Of a stretch of 64,000 nucleotides of DNA, positions 7,860 to 17,374 are shown piece after piece. Position 1 is the stretch's first letter. Each line of letters opens with the position of its first letter. A program made the translations under genes and the position numbers. The notes below the pieces were generated by a model, which saw only the letters and a list, made by a program, of their open reading frames with translations, had not been told where the DNA came from and searched no databases. This stretch comes from DSWT01 sp035415725 (GTDB lineage: Bacteria > Chloroflexota > Anaerolineae > B4-G1 > SLSP01), in contig DAOOGN010000006.1 in assembly GCA_035415725.1 (NCBI GenBank), positions 10,731 through 74,730 of the forward strand. Direction: 5' to 3'.

Positions 7860-10214
7860 CTAGTCACCAAGACTTAGCTGCGCCACAACAATATGGGTTT
7901 CGCCTGTCTGCACCGTCCACCGCTCCAGCGTATCCAGCCAGTACGCGCCGGTGATGACGGTATACGTGCCGGGGCGTGCATCCGCCGGCACTGCCAGGAC
8001 ATGCCGCTGCACGATCCTATCGCCGGGCTGCCATTGCTCAATCGGGAAGCCCATCCCATCCCCCACCGCCACAACGGTCCCCTCCGGGCCGAGCAGATGC
8101 GCCATCAGCGAAAGCGGACGACCGGGCACCTCACGAACGCGCCAAAACGTACTCAACTCCACGGACTGCCCGCGTTTGATCGTCCCTGTGTCAAGGGTGT
8201 AACCCAAAAATTCCAATGGCCCGTCCATCTCCCAGTGGCCCGCTGAGCTGACGGGCAATTCCTGACTAAGCGCCGCTTGTCGGTAAATGCGTGCAGCCGG
8301 GTGCATCCAGTGGTCGCGTTGGACATACACAAGATCGGCCGCATAAAGACGCTCTTGTATCCAGGGCACCGGCGCGTCGTCGCCGGGAAGAATATACCAT
8401 CCATCACCACTGGCCGGATAAAGCCAGCTCTGCGTACAATCGAAGGTACACATACGCTCAGCGGCAAGGCCAAAACCGGCTTCGATTTGTTCTGCTGATA
8501 ATACCGGCGCCGGTGAAGCGCATGGCGCGATCCATGTCGGCTCCGGGTCAGGGGCAACGACATTGTACACAAAAATGGCGTGTCCGATGATCGCATCGGG
8601 TTCTCGCTGGCGGAACCAGCTATAGGTATCCGGGTCCAACAACCATAAACCATGCAAAGGGACGGCACTGATCAGATAGGTACCGGGCGCCGGGTTGAAT
8701 TGACAGGGCAAAACGACAGGAGCCTCCACAGTTGGCGGCAGTGGCTCGAAATCTAAACCGTAGAGTGCTGGATTGAGTGAAGAGAATGCCGCCAGATAGG
8801 GATGGGCAATCCGATGCGTTTCTACATAGGCCCTGACGGCTTTGAGAGCCTGCCCCCAATCCACGCTCGAATCGCTCAAAATGCGATGACCCTGATCGGC
8901 GCCACCGATCAACTCGTTGAAATAACTCAGTTCGTAAGGATGGATGCGCAACGTCCCCACCAGCAGCCACAACACCAGCACGCTCCCTATCCCTACCTGC
9001 AACATTCGCACGCGCCGTGAAAGTTCCATCCATGTTCGAGGTTGCACCAATCCACCGCACAACACGAAAAGGAAAGGGTACACCGGCAGTAGATGGCGTT
9101 GTCCAATTTGAAGCGCCGAAAGGACGGCGACTGCGAAGTAACCCGCAGGAACGATCAGCAATACCAATATGTCCGGCATAAGGTGCGCCGCATTTTTTCG
9201 CCTAATCTGCCGGATCATCGCCAGAAACGCCGCCATGAAAAATAGCAAACTCGGCACAGGCGTCTTCACCAGAAATCCGACGAAGAAATAGGCCCAGGGG
9301 TGACTTTGCTCGTACAGTTTTTCCAGAAAGTATGTTGTCTGACCACTTTGCATATAGTCGTTGATATACGGCAATCCCTTCCAATGTGACGCAGCCGGGA
9401 CCGGTGTGCCACCAGACTGCAGGGGCGCATATTCAAAAAGATAGGCCGCCCAAAGCACGCTGAGGGCAAGGACAATCCAGAACATCCCCACCGCAGCCAT
9501 GCGCAGAAACCAATTTTTCTCGCCACGCCGGGTGATGAACGCCCACACAAAGAGCAATACACCGGCAATGCCGAGATAGTAAGGACCGGAAGCCTTGGAA
9601 CTGAGCGGCAGACCGAGCGCCAGACCTACAGCGACACACCGCCGCCAATCCGGTGCGCGAAGATACCGCGACAGTAGATACGCCGCGAGAAAACCAAAGG
9701 CTGCCAGCCCCATATCCGTGGAATTGAGCCGTCCGTGGGCGAGGATGGTCGGATCAAATGTAAACAGTAATAGCGCGAGAAGACCGGCAGCATGGTTACG
9801 CCACAGCTTGCAAGCCCAGCGGTAAACCAACGCTGCCAACAGCAATGCGATCCAGGTCACAGGCAGACGGGTGAGCATGGCCGTGCGGTCCAGACCACCA
9901 AGCTGCGGAAGCAATGTCTGTGAAAACCCCAGAACATCGGAGGTTCCCCATTGCGGAAAGGACCGAGGATCAGGACGGTTTGACGCCAGTAGAAGCGGCC
10001 AGGCCGTCAGCAGGTTTACAAGGGGAGGATGGCCGATATGGGCGTGCCAGAAGGGATCGCCCGTCCTCCAATCTGAGTAGCCTACCCCAATGTAGATCGG
10101 CTCATCGTAGGTCAACGACAATGCATTGATTCCGGACGCCGCTTGCGCAAAAAAGATCAGTAACAAAATCATGGCCAGGCCACGCTGCACACTCACAGGG
10201 ATTTTATGCTGCAT
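7860..10214 (-). CDS. GT-C glycosyltransferase (GT39/ArnT-like) with C-terminal beta-sandwich
   Basis: A 784-residue multi-pass protein. The first loop reads SLTYDEPIYIGVGY, followed by ILAHGRLNSTDMGLAAFG, a shortened middle helix set, GQRHLLPVYPFLF and SDSSVDWGQALKAV. The C-terminal domain (about 690-784) is nearly identical at DNA level to that of the next gene upstream, although the rest of the two proteins is diverged. Its ATG shares one base with the TGA of the preceding gene (TGATG), which points to translational coupling. The expected WWWYFP motif is changed to HPWAYFFVGFLVKTPVP, so it is the most distant of the first four paralogues. Confidence 0.82.
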   Translation of the reverse strand: MQHKIPVSVQRGLAMILLLIFFAQAASGINALSLTYDEPIYIGVGYSDWRTGDPFWHAHIGHPPLVNLLTAWPLLLASNRPDPRSFPQWGTSDVLGFSQTLLPQLGGLDRTAMLTRLPVTWIALLLAALVYRWACKLWRNHAAGLLALLLFTFDPTILAHGRLNSTDMGLAAFGFLAAYLLSRYLRAPDWRRCVAVGLALGLPLSSKASGPYYLGIAGVLLFVWAFITRRGEKNWFLRMAAVGMFWIVLALSVLWAAYLFEYAPLQSGGTPVPAASHWKGLPYINDYMQSGQTTYFLEKLYEQSHPWAYFFVGFLVKTPVPSLLFFMAAFLAMIRQIRRKNAAHLMPDILVLLIVPAGYFAVAVLSALQIGQRHLLPVYPFLFVLCGGLVQPRTWMELSRRVRMLQVGIGSVLVLWLLVGTLRIHPYELSYFNELIGGADQGHRILSDSSVDWGQALKAVRAYVETHRIAHPYLAAFSSLNPALYGLDFEPLPPTVEAPVVLPCQFNPAPGTYLISAVPLHGLWLLDPDTYSWFRQREPDAIIGHAIFVYNVVAPDPEPTWIAPCASPAPVLSAEQIEAGFGLAAERMCTFDCTQSWLYPASGDGWYILPGDDAPVPWIQERLYAADLVYVQRDHWMHPAARIYRQAALSQELPVSSAGHWEMDGPLEFLGYTLDTGTIKRGQSVELSTFWRVREVPGRPLSLMAHLLGPEGTVVAVGDGMGFPIEQWQPGDRIVQRHVLAVPADARPGTYTVITGAYWLDTLERWTVQTGETHIVVAQLSLGD
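7917..8150 (-). repeat. Duplicated C-terminal-domain DNA, copy 1
   Basis: 234 bases matching 10283-10516 without gaps and with about 10 differences by eye (about 96 percent identity). It encodes most of the beta-sandwich domain of the glycosyltransferase at 7860-10214. Confidence 0.9.
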
Positions 10215-12634
10215 CAGTCGTGCCTCTCAAACCTGTAGAGGAGCAAAGCATCGTCAGTTCTCCCGCTTGCGTCGGTCATGCCCCACCGCTCCAGCGTATC
10301 CAGCCAGTACGCGCCGGTGATGACGGTATACGTGCCGGGCCGTGCATCCGCCGGCACTGCCAGGACGTGCCGCTGCACGATCCCATCACCAGGCTGCCAT
10401 TGCTCAATCGGGAAGCCCATCCCGTCCCCCACTGCCACAACGGTCCCCTCCGGGCCGAGCAGATGCGCCATCAGCGAAAGCGGACGCCCCGGCACCTCAC
10501 GAACACGCCAAAACGTTTGGAGGACGATCTCACTGTCAGGCACAACGGTATTCGCGTGAAGCGTATAGCCCAGAAACTCCAGGGGCCCATCGACATCTAT
10601 GCCCTCGGCGCTGCTCGCGGGGACAGGAGGCATCCCTGACAACCGATAGACCACGGGGCCTGCTTCCCCCGTCGGAGAGCGCAAGATGACATCCACTTGT
10701 GACATGGGCGGCGGTTCGGCGCCCGGCGACGCAATAATCACCCCGGCTTGCCGGCTTGCTGGATAGATGAACGCTTGGGCACAATCCGGCTGAACGACGC
10801 GCAGTGTGTGTACCCCCAAGCGCTGTTCCACCGTCTCTGCCGACAGCGAAACGCCTGTGCAGAGCGCCGCCCACGCCGGCGCCTCGCGTGGCGATACGCG
10901 GTATAGCCACAACGCATGGCCCAAACGCGCCAACGGCTCGCGCGTGCGAAACCAGGCATACGTGTTGATGTCGGGCGCATAGGGGCCTTGCAGCACCGTC
11001 GCGCCGATAGCGTACAACCCCGGCGCAGGATTCCACGGCGCGAAGGCGACCGCCCGGGGATCGGGCGGCAAGAAATCCGCGTCGATGCCGTAGACATCCA
11101 ACCGGGCCGGGCTGTAATGCGCGTAGTCGATGTGATCCTCACCGTGCCCGGTCATCCACTGCTGCAAATCCCACAAATTCTGCCCCCAGTCAAGATTGGA
11201 GTCCACCAGGTAGCGATACCCCCCTCGCGCCCCGCCCGCAAACTCGTTGAAGAAGGTCAAAAAGTGTGGCGCAAGGACTATCGTGCCCATAGCGAGCCAG
11301 GCAAGAAGTAAAAAATAAGGAGTAAGGAGTAAGGAGTAAGGAGTAAGGAATAAAGAGCCAGAGCCGGTTCGGGATTGACGATTCCTACTCCGTACTCCAT
11401 ATTTCATACTTCCTACTCCTATTCCCACGTAAAGAAACGGCAACAGCGGCAGCAAATGGCGATAGCCGATGTTGACGGAACTCAATAAACTGGAAATAGC
11501 ATAGAGCAGTGGAAACAAAAACACGGGAAGCCAACGTCCTATCCAACGTGCCATTTGAAAACGTGAAAACGTGAAAACGTGAAAACACTTCACCGTAAAA
11601 CGCACGGCCGTCCCCACCGCCAGGATCAGCACCGGCAGCGGGGTCTTGAGTACGAATGCGACCGGAAAATACCACCACCAACCCCGATTGCTGACCTGCC
11701 CCATCAGAAAAGTAGGGTGTCCCAGTTCATAATGCTCGCGCAAAGATTGGAAAATGCGTATGTGCGTCGCCGCCGGCAGTGGGAAGGGAAAGCCCGGGAC
11801 ATAACCGACCTGGAAGCCGTAGCCGGCCCAGACCACGACCGCCGCAACGCCGAAGACCATAACCCAGGCGCGCAACACGTGAAACACCACGTGTGATACG
11901 TCATTCGTCATTCGCAATGCATCATTCGCCACTGCGCTGTTGTGCCGATTCTGCTGCCAGGCTTGAACCAGCAGCAGCAACCCCACCACCGGCACGAGCA
12001 TCAACGCCGACACCTTCGTCAGTTGCGCCAGCCCCAGCAAAACCCCCATAGCGACAAGTCGCCCCATGCTGTGCTGATTCGCCCTTCGCCCTTCGCCCTT
12101 CACCCCATACAACGTCGCCACGCTGAAAAACACCACCGGCATATCCGTGGTGATGAGCGCGCTATGGGCGATACAGTTGGGATCAAAGGTGTAGAGCGCC
12201 AGCGCCAACAAGCCGGCACGCCATCCGCCGAGGTCTTGCGCCCAGCGATAGATCAACGCTCCCAACAACACACTGAGCAGCAGGAGGGGAACCCGACCTG
12301 CCGTAGCGATGCGCGCCGGTTCCGCGTATTGCCATACCACACCGTCGGTGATCGCCGACAGACTGGCAATCTCCCACCCGTCGATGGAACGGGGATCGGG
12401 CAAGTCAGATTGCAAGAGCAGCGGCGCCGCCGCCAGTACATTCGCCAGCGGCGGGTGAATGTGGACCGGTTGCAGGCGGAAATCGCCGGTGCGCAGGGTG
12501 GCATAGCCGATTGCCAGGTGAGGGCCTTCATCGAAGGTAATGGAGGCGTGCGTCACCTGGGACATCCCCAGTGCCATATAGACGAGCATGAGCAGCAGCG
12601 GCAAACCATGACGACAGATGGTGGCCCTTCGCAC
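10214..12634 (-). CDS. GT-C glycosyltransferase carrying four in-frame short-repeat insertions
   Basis: An 806-residue GT39/ArnT-like membrane protein. First-loop motif SITFDEGPHLAIGY, then CIAHSALITTDMPVVFFSV, RGWWWYFPVAFVLKTPLP, GYRHLLPLLPFLYVG, DSNLDWGQNLW, and the shared C-terminal domain. GTG start at 12634, two bases after the TGA of the upstream gene. Four loops carry low-complexity peptides from tandem repeats: GVKGEGRRANQHSM, HNSAVANDALRMTNDV, VKCFHVFTFSRF, and a segment SLFLTPYSLLLTPYFLLL that seems to form part of a membrane helix. Its closest relative in the window by motif is the plus-strand gene at 22270, which has repeats at two of the same places. The 3' end shares 234 near-identical bases with the next gene. 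Confidence 0.82.
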   Translation of the reverse strand: MRRATICRHGLPLLLMLVYMALGMSQVTHASITFDEGPHLAIGYATLRTGDFRLQPVHIHPPLANVLAAAPLLLQSDLPDPRSIDGWEIASLSAITDGVVWQYAEPARIATAGRVPLLLLSVLLGALIYRWAQDLGGWRAGLLALALYTFDPNCIAHSALITTDMPVVFFSVATLYGVKGEGRRANQHSMGRLVAMGVLLGLAQLTKVSALMLVPVVGLLLLVQAWQQNRHNSAVANDALRMTNDVSHVVFHVLRAWVMVFGVAAVVVWAGYGFQVGYVPGFPFPLPAATHIRIFQSLREHYELGHPTFLMGQVSNRGWWWYFPVAFVLKTPLPVLILAVGTAVRFTVKCFHVFTFSRFQMARWIGRWLPVFLFPLLYAISSLLSSVNIGYRHLLPLLPFLYVGIGVGSMKYGVRSRNRQSRTGSGSLFLTPYSLLLTPYFLLLAWLAMGTIVLAPHFLTFFNEFAGGARGGYRYLVDSNLDWGQNLWDLQQWMTGHGEDHIDYAHYSPARLDVYGIDADFLPPDPRAVAFAPWNPAPGLYAIGATVLQGPYAPDINTYAWFRTREPLARLGHALWLYRVSPREAPAWAALCTGVSLSAETVEQRLGVHTLRVVQPDCAQAFIYPASRQAGVIIASPGAEPPPMSQVDVILRSPTGEAGPVVYRLSGMPPVPASSAEGIDVDGPLEFLGYTLHANTVVPDSEIVLQTFWRVREVPGRPLSLMAHLLGPEGTVVAVGDGMGFPIEQWQPGDGIVQRHVLAVPADARPGTYTVITGAYWLDTLERWGMTDASGRTDDALLLYRFERHD
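10283..10516 (-). repeat. Duplicated C-terminal-domain DNA, copy 2
   Basis: Partner of 7917-8150; same length, no indels. Encoded peptides differ essentially by one residue over about 75 positions (PGDR versus PGDG). Confidence 0.9.
11304..11427 (-). repeat. TTACTCC heptamer array with inverted GGAGTA arm inside a glycosyltransferase gene
   Basis: On the coding strand a left arm of GGAGTA-type units (11426-11381) is followed by about 25 unrelated bases and then four to five near-perfect ttactcc units (11357-11306). The arms are imperfect inverted repeats and could fold back. The heptamer is read in all three frames, giving the periodic peptide LTPYSLL-LTPYFLL. It stands between the HLLPLLPFLYVG and TFFNEFAGG motifs. 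Confidence 0.85.
11557..11588 (-). repeat. GTTTTCAC octamer array inside the gene
   Basis: Four units of gaaaacgt on the plus strand (gttttcac on the coding strand), encoding CFHVFTFSRF in the loop after the WWWYFP/KTPLP helix. Confidence 0.85.
11899..11928 (-). repeat. GTCATTC heptamer repeat inside the gene
   Basis: cgtcattcgtcattcgcaat and a further catcattcg unit, encoding ANDALRMTNDV in a polar loop absent from the paralogues. Confidence 0.75.
12079..12103 (-). repeat. TTCGCCC heptamer repeat inside the gene
   Basis: Three ttcgccc units and one ttcaccc unit, encoding GVKGEGRRANQ in a polar loop after the TTDMPVVFFSVATLY helix. Confidence 0.8.
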
Positions 12635-12635
12635 G

Positions 12636-14573
12636 TCACTCCTGGGGGATGGTCAGCACATAGCCATCCTCGCCCGTGACCATCAACACGCGCACGATGT
12701 CGGGCCATGTATACATCCCGACGCGCAAGACGTAGTTCCCCGGCGGAAGATCCGCGGGCAGATCGAGCGTGAAATACGTCAACAAGGTGTCACCATCATG
12801 CCAGTACCAGTGCGGCACACTGCCGCCGTCCACTTGGGCGACAAGAGTTCCATCCAATAGCAAGTGATTGAAAAAATGATAGGGGCCGGGTTTAACAGCG
12901 CGATAGTCCCATGTGTGGACGATCTTGAGATGTCCACCGGCGCGCCATTCCCCCGTGATGGACGTCCCTAACAGACTCAAACCGTTTTCCCACTGTGCCA
13001 GCGGCAGCGAACTCTCGACGGAGGCCGCTTTGCAATAGAAGCGCCAGGGTGGGTTGGCGGGAATCGCCATGCCCGGGACCTCAGTGACAGCAGAGGCAAC
13101 CGGCGACAGCACATCCACCGACACCTCCGGCCCAAGCAGATAGCACGTGGGTCCGGCAGGAATCACCATCCCCTGATCGGTGTCCACGACGCGCACAGCG
13201 TCAGTCTGCGCGTAACCGCGCAACCACTCAAATGGCGACATCTCTCCACCAAATCGCGCCAGCACGATGACCTGACCTTCCGGCTCATCCCGCAGATACT
13301 GCGCCGCCGTCGCCGCAGCGCGATCCAGCAGCCAGCCGCGTGTGGGGCGTTCCAGTTGACCCTGCGCCTCCAGCCGGATGCGAACCAGCCACAAACTGGC
13401 CCACCATAGCGCGATCAAAACCAGCAGGGCCGTGGCAAGCCGCCCCACGATCCCCCCCAATCTGGCAAGCAACGGCGGCATGCGGGACACACTGCATCCC
13501 GTGGTGCCGGCGATCCACGCGCCGAGCAGCACAAACGGCGCCGGAAAAAGCGTCATCAGGTAGAAGTGCTGCAAGTGGACATCCGAGAACAGAAACAGCG
13601 TGGGCACGGCAAATAGCCACACCAGCGTGAAAAGCAGCCACGGGCGATCACGCCGGTCGGTGATCACGCGCACGATAGCCCAGACCAACGCCATTCCCAG
13701 CAGTGCCGACAGCAACGCCGGCGCCGTGTCCCAGGGGATGATGGAGCGATCCCACAGATCGCCATGCGCATTGGCGATAATCCCCATGCCCGACAGCAAC
13801 TCTCGCGACAACCGGAAGGCTGCCGTGTTTAGCCCCGCGCCTTCCCCCGCAGTGTGCAACAAAAAAGCTATTTCGTCAAACGACGAGCGCACCAGGTGCA
13901 TCAGATAGGGTAAAGTCACCGCCAGGCTCGCCCCGAGGCCCGCCACCAGCGGCCACCACCAGCGCCGTCGCCAGCCGATCACCCCACACAGCACGAACAG
14001 CACAACGCCCCACGGCGCGGCAACCAGATGAACCATGCTCATCAACGTCGCACTGACCATCGCCAGAATCAATACGCCGGATTTTGGCTTATTTTGTTTC
14101 CCCAGGACCAGGATGGCGGCGAACGCCGTCGTCGCCAAGGCCGCCACGAGTGTCTGATACCAGATTGTGCGCGCGTACAGCACGACCCAGGGCGACGTCG
14201 CATAGAGCAGCGCCGTGATCGACGCAGTGCGCCGTCCCAACGTGTCACGGGTGGCACGATAGAGCCAGGCCAGCGCGAGCCAATCCAACGCCGAGAAAAA
14301 CCACTGCACGGCGATGCTGCGCTTGACGAAGAACAGCGGCACAGCCGCCAGCAACGGCACGACGCCTGTTTGCATCACCCCCACCGACGACTTCATTCCA
14401 ATGATCGGGAAGTATTTCAACCGCGCCACCTGGAACGCCGCGTCAAGGATTGCCGACTGATCCGAGTTGATCAGGGTCTCATCGAAGGCCGCCAGGCGTA
14501 AAACTGCGCCGAGCAGCAGGATGCCTACGGCGATCCCGTGGGATGCGCTCTTGCTAACAGAGTAACGTTTCAT
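12636..14573 (-). CDS. GT-C-type membrane glycosyltransferase, divergent
   Basis: A 645-residue protein with about 11 membrane segments and a C-terminal soluble domain. The first loop reads FDETLINSDQSAILDAAF: the Asp of the usual DE pair is present but Glu is replaced by Gln (SDQ), a variant known in some bacterial GT39-like proteins. RTIWYQTLVAALATTAF and HLQHFYLMTLFPAPF resemble the second and later helix ends of the family. The last 120 residues (LSLLGTSITGEW, YHFFNHLL, PPGNYVLRVGMYTWP) form a beta-sandwich related to that of the neighbours. ATG at 14573; 39 bases after the upstream gene. Activity is inferred from family only, and the Glu to Gln change may alter it. Confidence 0.75.
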   Translation of the reverse strand: MKRYSVSKSASHGIAVGILLLGAVLRLAAFDETLINSDQSAILDAAFQVARLKYFPIIGMKSSVGVMQTGVVPLLAAVPLFFVKRSIAVQWFFSALDWLALAWLYRATRDTLGRRTASITALLYATSPWVVLYARTIWYQTLVAALATTAFAAILVLGKQNKPKSGVLILAMVSATLMSMVHLVAAPWGVVLFVLCGVIGWRRRWWWPLVAGLGASLAVTLPYLMHLVRSSFDEIAFLLHTAGEGAGLNTAAFRLSRELLSGMGIIANAHGDLWDRSIIPWDTAPALLSALLGMALVWAIVRVITDRRDRPWLLFTLVWLFAVPTLFLFSDVHLQHFYLMTLFPAPFVLLGAWIAGTTGCSVSRMPPLLARLGGIVGRLATALLVLIALWWASLWLVRIRLEAQGQLERPTRGWLLDRAAATAAQYLRDEPEGQVIVLARFGGEMSPFEWLRGYAQTDAVRVVDTDQGMVIPAGPTCYLLGPEVSVDVLSPVASAVTEVPGMAIPANPPWRFYCKAASVESSLPLAQWENGLSLLGTSITGEWRAGGHLKIVHTWDYRAVKPGPYHFFNHLLLDGTLVAQVDGGSVPHWYWHDGDTLLTYFTLDLPADLPPGNYVLRVGMYTWPDIVRVLMVTGEDGYVLTIPQE

Positions 14574-14612
14574 ATCCCCATAACCAGGCCGGTTGCAGAC
14601 ACATCCCTTTGA

Positions 14613-17315
14613 TCATGGTTGCACGGTAAGCGTGAGTAAAACCAACTCGTCGTTGAGCAAACGCTCGCCGCGCGGCGTCGTCGCCGCAAGCCGGTCGCCG
14701 GTCAGTGGATCGTAGACGCCGGTGTACAGCGAATATTCCCCCGGCGCGGCGTTTTCAGGGATGACGATGGTGTACGCTTCGGCGACCACCTCCTTCTGTC
14801 TCCAGTGATCGGTGGTGTACAAGCCGGCCTGGGGCCAGGAGTCGCCGTGCCACAGCGTCGCATTGTCCGCTGCGCGCAGATGGTTAAAGACGGCGTACAG
14901 TTTGGCCGGCTTCTCCAGCGCCTGCCAGTAGACGGTTAGCGCGATGCTCTCGCCGGGGTGTGCGCTTTCCCGCTCAAGACGATAGCCGCGTAACCGCAGC
15001 ACTTCCCCAAAGCGCACGTCCCGCCGTGTGATCGACAAGGGCGGCACGTAGTAGCGCGTCCGTGCCTCGATGTTGAAAGTGAAAAGCTCTGCCCACTCGC
15101 CGCCGGAAGCCCCTGCACCGTCAGCCGTTTGCGGCTGCACCTGCACCCGGTAACGACCCGCCGCCAGGTCGTCAGGGAGCTGGAAAACAACGTTTTGGCG
15201 GATGACATCGCCCTTCTGCCAAACGCCCGGCGGATAAAACTCCGGTCCGAGGGCGAAAGCCCCCGCTTCCCAGCGTTCCGGCCCGACCAGACGCACCTTC
15301 ACCTGCGTCGCAGAAACGGCCCCGCCAGCTTGCCACCACAGATAAAATCCCGTGGGATAGCCCTGCATGGCGTTCTCGCTGTAAGGTTGCACGCCCACCA
15401 GCGTGAGATTTCCGCCCCAGGCAGGCGTAACGTCAGCATAGTGGGGCAGGAGATCAATCAGTTCCGCCTGCGTGGCGCCCGGCGCGATGTGAAACGGCGT
15501 GAGAGGAATCCAGCCATGATCGGCGGCAGCGTCACCCATAACAATGTCTTCCCCCTCCACCTTAAGCGCCAGCGTATAATCGCCGGGGGGCAGCCCGGGC
15601 AGCAGCCAAAGTCCACAGTGCTCGTTCCACCGATCCGGCAATGCGGCGGACGACGATTGATGCAACGGACCCAGGCCAAGCTGACGCTGCTGCCAAACAT
15701 TGCCTGCGGCATCCAGCAGTCCCAGCGTCAGGCCGATGTCACGGTCGAGCCGCTGTCCCTCCAGCGCCAGCCCCACCCGCACCATAGCGCCGACCGGTCC
15801 GGCCTGCCGGTCTACCGTCGCGCGACGCAGCGTCACCCGTGAACCGAGAGCAAGGTCTGCGCGCACCTCAACCATACCTTCGACCGGCGACAGGTACAGC
15901 CCCATCCCCGCGCGCTCGTAGACATAGTAGGTGTTCTCCGCCAACCACCGGCTCACACTATACTGCGGATCGGCCCAATGGATCACACCGTAAGAAACCC
16001 AGATCCGCGAATGGTCACGGACGATCTGTTCCAGCCGTGGGATGTCGATGTCCGCCGCAAAGCCGGGCGGCGCAGCAGACGGCACGGCATACACCTGGAT
16101 GAAATCGGGCGGCGGATAATAGTGCAGAAGCAGGGCGGGCCACGGGCCGTTCATCACCAGGGCATCTCCGGGTTCTGCCGCCGTGTGCAAGGTTTGCACA
16201 CGGGTGGAGAACGTCGTATCCGGGTCGGCATACAAAATCGGCACACGCCACACCGCAAAAGCCCACAATCCACAAACCGCAAGCAGGGGCAGCCAGCGTC
16301 CGCGCAAGCGTGTCAACAAGGCAGCGATTCCGAACATCAACGCCGGGAAAATCGGTGTGAGATAGCGTGTTTCCAGGTTTTCAGGGATGAGAGAGGCCAG
16401 CCATAGCGGAACCATACCCCAAACCGCAAAGAGCATACCGGTCAACGGTTGACGACGGGCAAACCATAGCCAGCCGACGGATGTAAGTCCCAGACCCACC
16501 CATCCCGTCCATACCAACTCCGGGCGATAACCCCATACGTAAAGATCGGTAAAGACGACGCCCCATTCGCGCAGGCGCAGCGGGGAAGCCGGGAACCGCC
16601 GGATGATGTCCAGCGCCATGGCACGGATGCCCGGCGAAACGGCGACAAAAGCCGCCATAATCCCGCCGATACCCACCGCCGTCGCCAGCCACGGCTGGCG
16701 AATGGCGCGGGTGGCGCGCGGCAGCAGCAGCAACAGGAGCGCCTGCACCGGCCACAGGAGCACGAGGTAGTAATGAGTCATCACGGCTATCAACGACAGG
16801 ACGACAAAGCCAAGCCAGTGCCGCCAATCGGGATGCTCCAGCCAGCGCAGCCAGCTTTCCATCACCAACAACGAGAGCAGCAGGACCAGACCGTACATGC
16901 GCCCTGTGCGCCCGACCCACAGGCTAAACGGCATGACGGCGCAAAGCACGGCGCTCCACCAGCCGCCGCGTGGTCCTAACCGCCGCCCCACGCGAAAGCT
17001 CCACACGACCGTGAACACGCCGATCAGAACAGAGGGATAGCGCAACGCAAACTCACTTGTTCCGGCCAGGCGCATCCACACAGACAGCAGCAGATAATAG
17101 GCCGGCGGATGCTCACGGACGGCGCTCATCACATAGCGGATCATCGCGCCGATGGAACGGTGCGCCACGAAAAACGTGGCCACTTCGTCGAAGGTGAGAT
17201 CGGCCACCCCCACCTCCCAGACCCGCAGCGCAAACGCCGGCAACAGCAGCAGCGCCATCCCCCAAACTGGCCGAGAGATCGTTGTACGCTTTCCGCGTCT
17301 AACATTCAATGCCAT
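14613..17315 (-). CDS. GT39-family glycosyltransferase with several C-terminal beta-sandwich domains
   Basis: A 900-residue protein. Residues to about 370 are a GT39/PMT-like membrane domain: LTFDEVATFFVAH holds the catalytic pair, followed by REHPPAYYLLL, RYPSVLIGV, GRTGRMYGLVLL and MTHYYLVLLWP, the order usual for bacterial protein- or lipid-glycosylating members. After a short alpha/beta stretch (DIDIPRLEQIVRDHSRIWVS, resembling the soluble part of related transferases), residues of about 490-900 form what look like three successive beta-sandwich units, each ending in a YTLAL-, YRVQV- or YSLYTGVYD-type strand. This is longer than typical family members (500-600). It opens the transferase block, after the YfhO gene. 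Confidence 0.8.
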   Translation of the reverse strand: MALNVRRGKRTTISRPVWGMALLLLPAFALRVWEVGVADLTFDEVATFFVAHRSIGAMIRYVMSAVREHPPAYYLLLSVWMRLAGTSEFALRYPSVLIGVFTVVWSFRVGRRLGPRGGWWSAVLCAVMPFSLWVGRTGRMYGLVLLLSLLVMESWLRWLEHPDWRHWLGFVVLSLIAVMTHYYLVLLWPVQALLLLLLPRATRAIRQPWLATAVGIGGIMAAFVAVSPGIRAMALDIIRRFPASPLRLREWGVVFTDLYVWGYRPELVWTGWVGLGLTSVGWLWFARRQPLTGMLFAVWGMVPLWLASLIPENLETRYLTPIFPALMFGIAALLTRLRGRWLPLLAVCGLWAFAVWRVPILYADPDTTFSTRVQTLHTAAEPGDALVMNGPWPALLLHYYPPPDFIQVYAVPSAAPPGFAADIDIPRLEQIVRDHSRIWVSYGVIHWADPQYSVSRWLAENTYYVYERAGMGLYLSPVEGMVEVRADLALGSRVTLRRATVDRQAGPVGAMVRVGLALEGQRLDRDIGLTLGLLDAAGNVWQQRQLGLGPLHQSSSAALPDRWNEHCGLWLLPGLPPGDYTLALKVEGEDIVMGDAAADHGWIPLTPFHIAPGATQAELIDLLPHYADVTPAWGGNLTLVGVQPYSENAMQGYPTGFYLWWQAGGAVSATQVKVRLVGPERWEAGAFALGPEFYPPGVWQKGDVIRQNVVFQLPDDLAAGRYRVQVQPQTADGAGASGGEWAELFTFNIEARTRYYVPPLSITRRDVRFGEVLRLRGYRLERESAHPGESIALTVYWQALEKPAKLYAVFNHLRAADNATLWHGDSWPQAGLYTTDHWRQKEVVAEAYTIVIPENAAPGEYSLYTGVYDPLTGDRLAATTPRGERLLNDELVLLTLTVQP

Positions 17316-17374
17316 ATCTGCTCGCGTCGAGATGCAGTCTGATAGTCGTTCGTCGCCTGGTCATTTCTGTTTTA

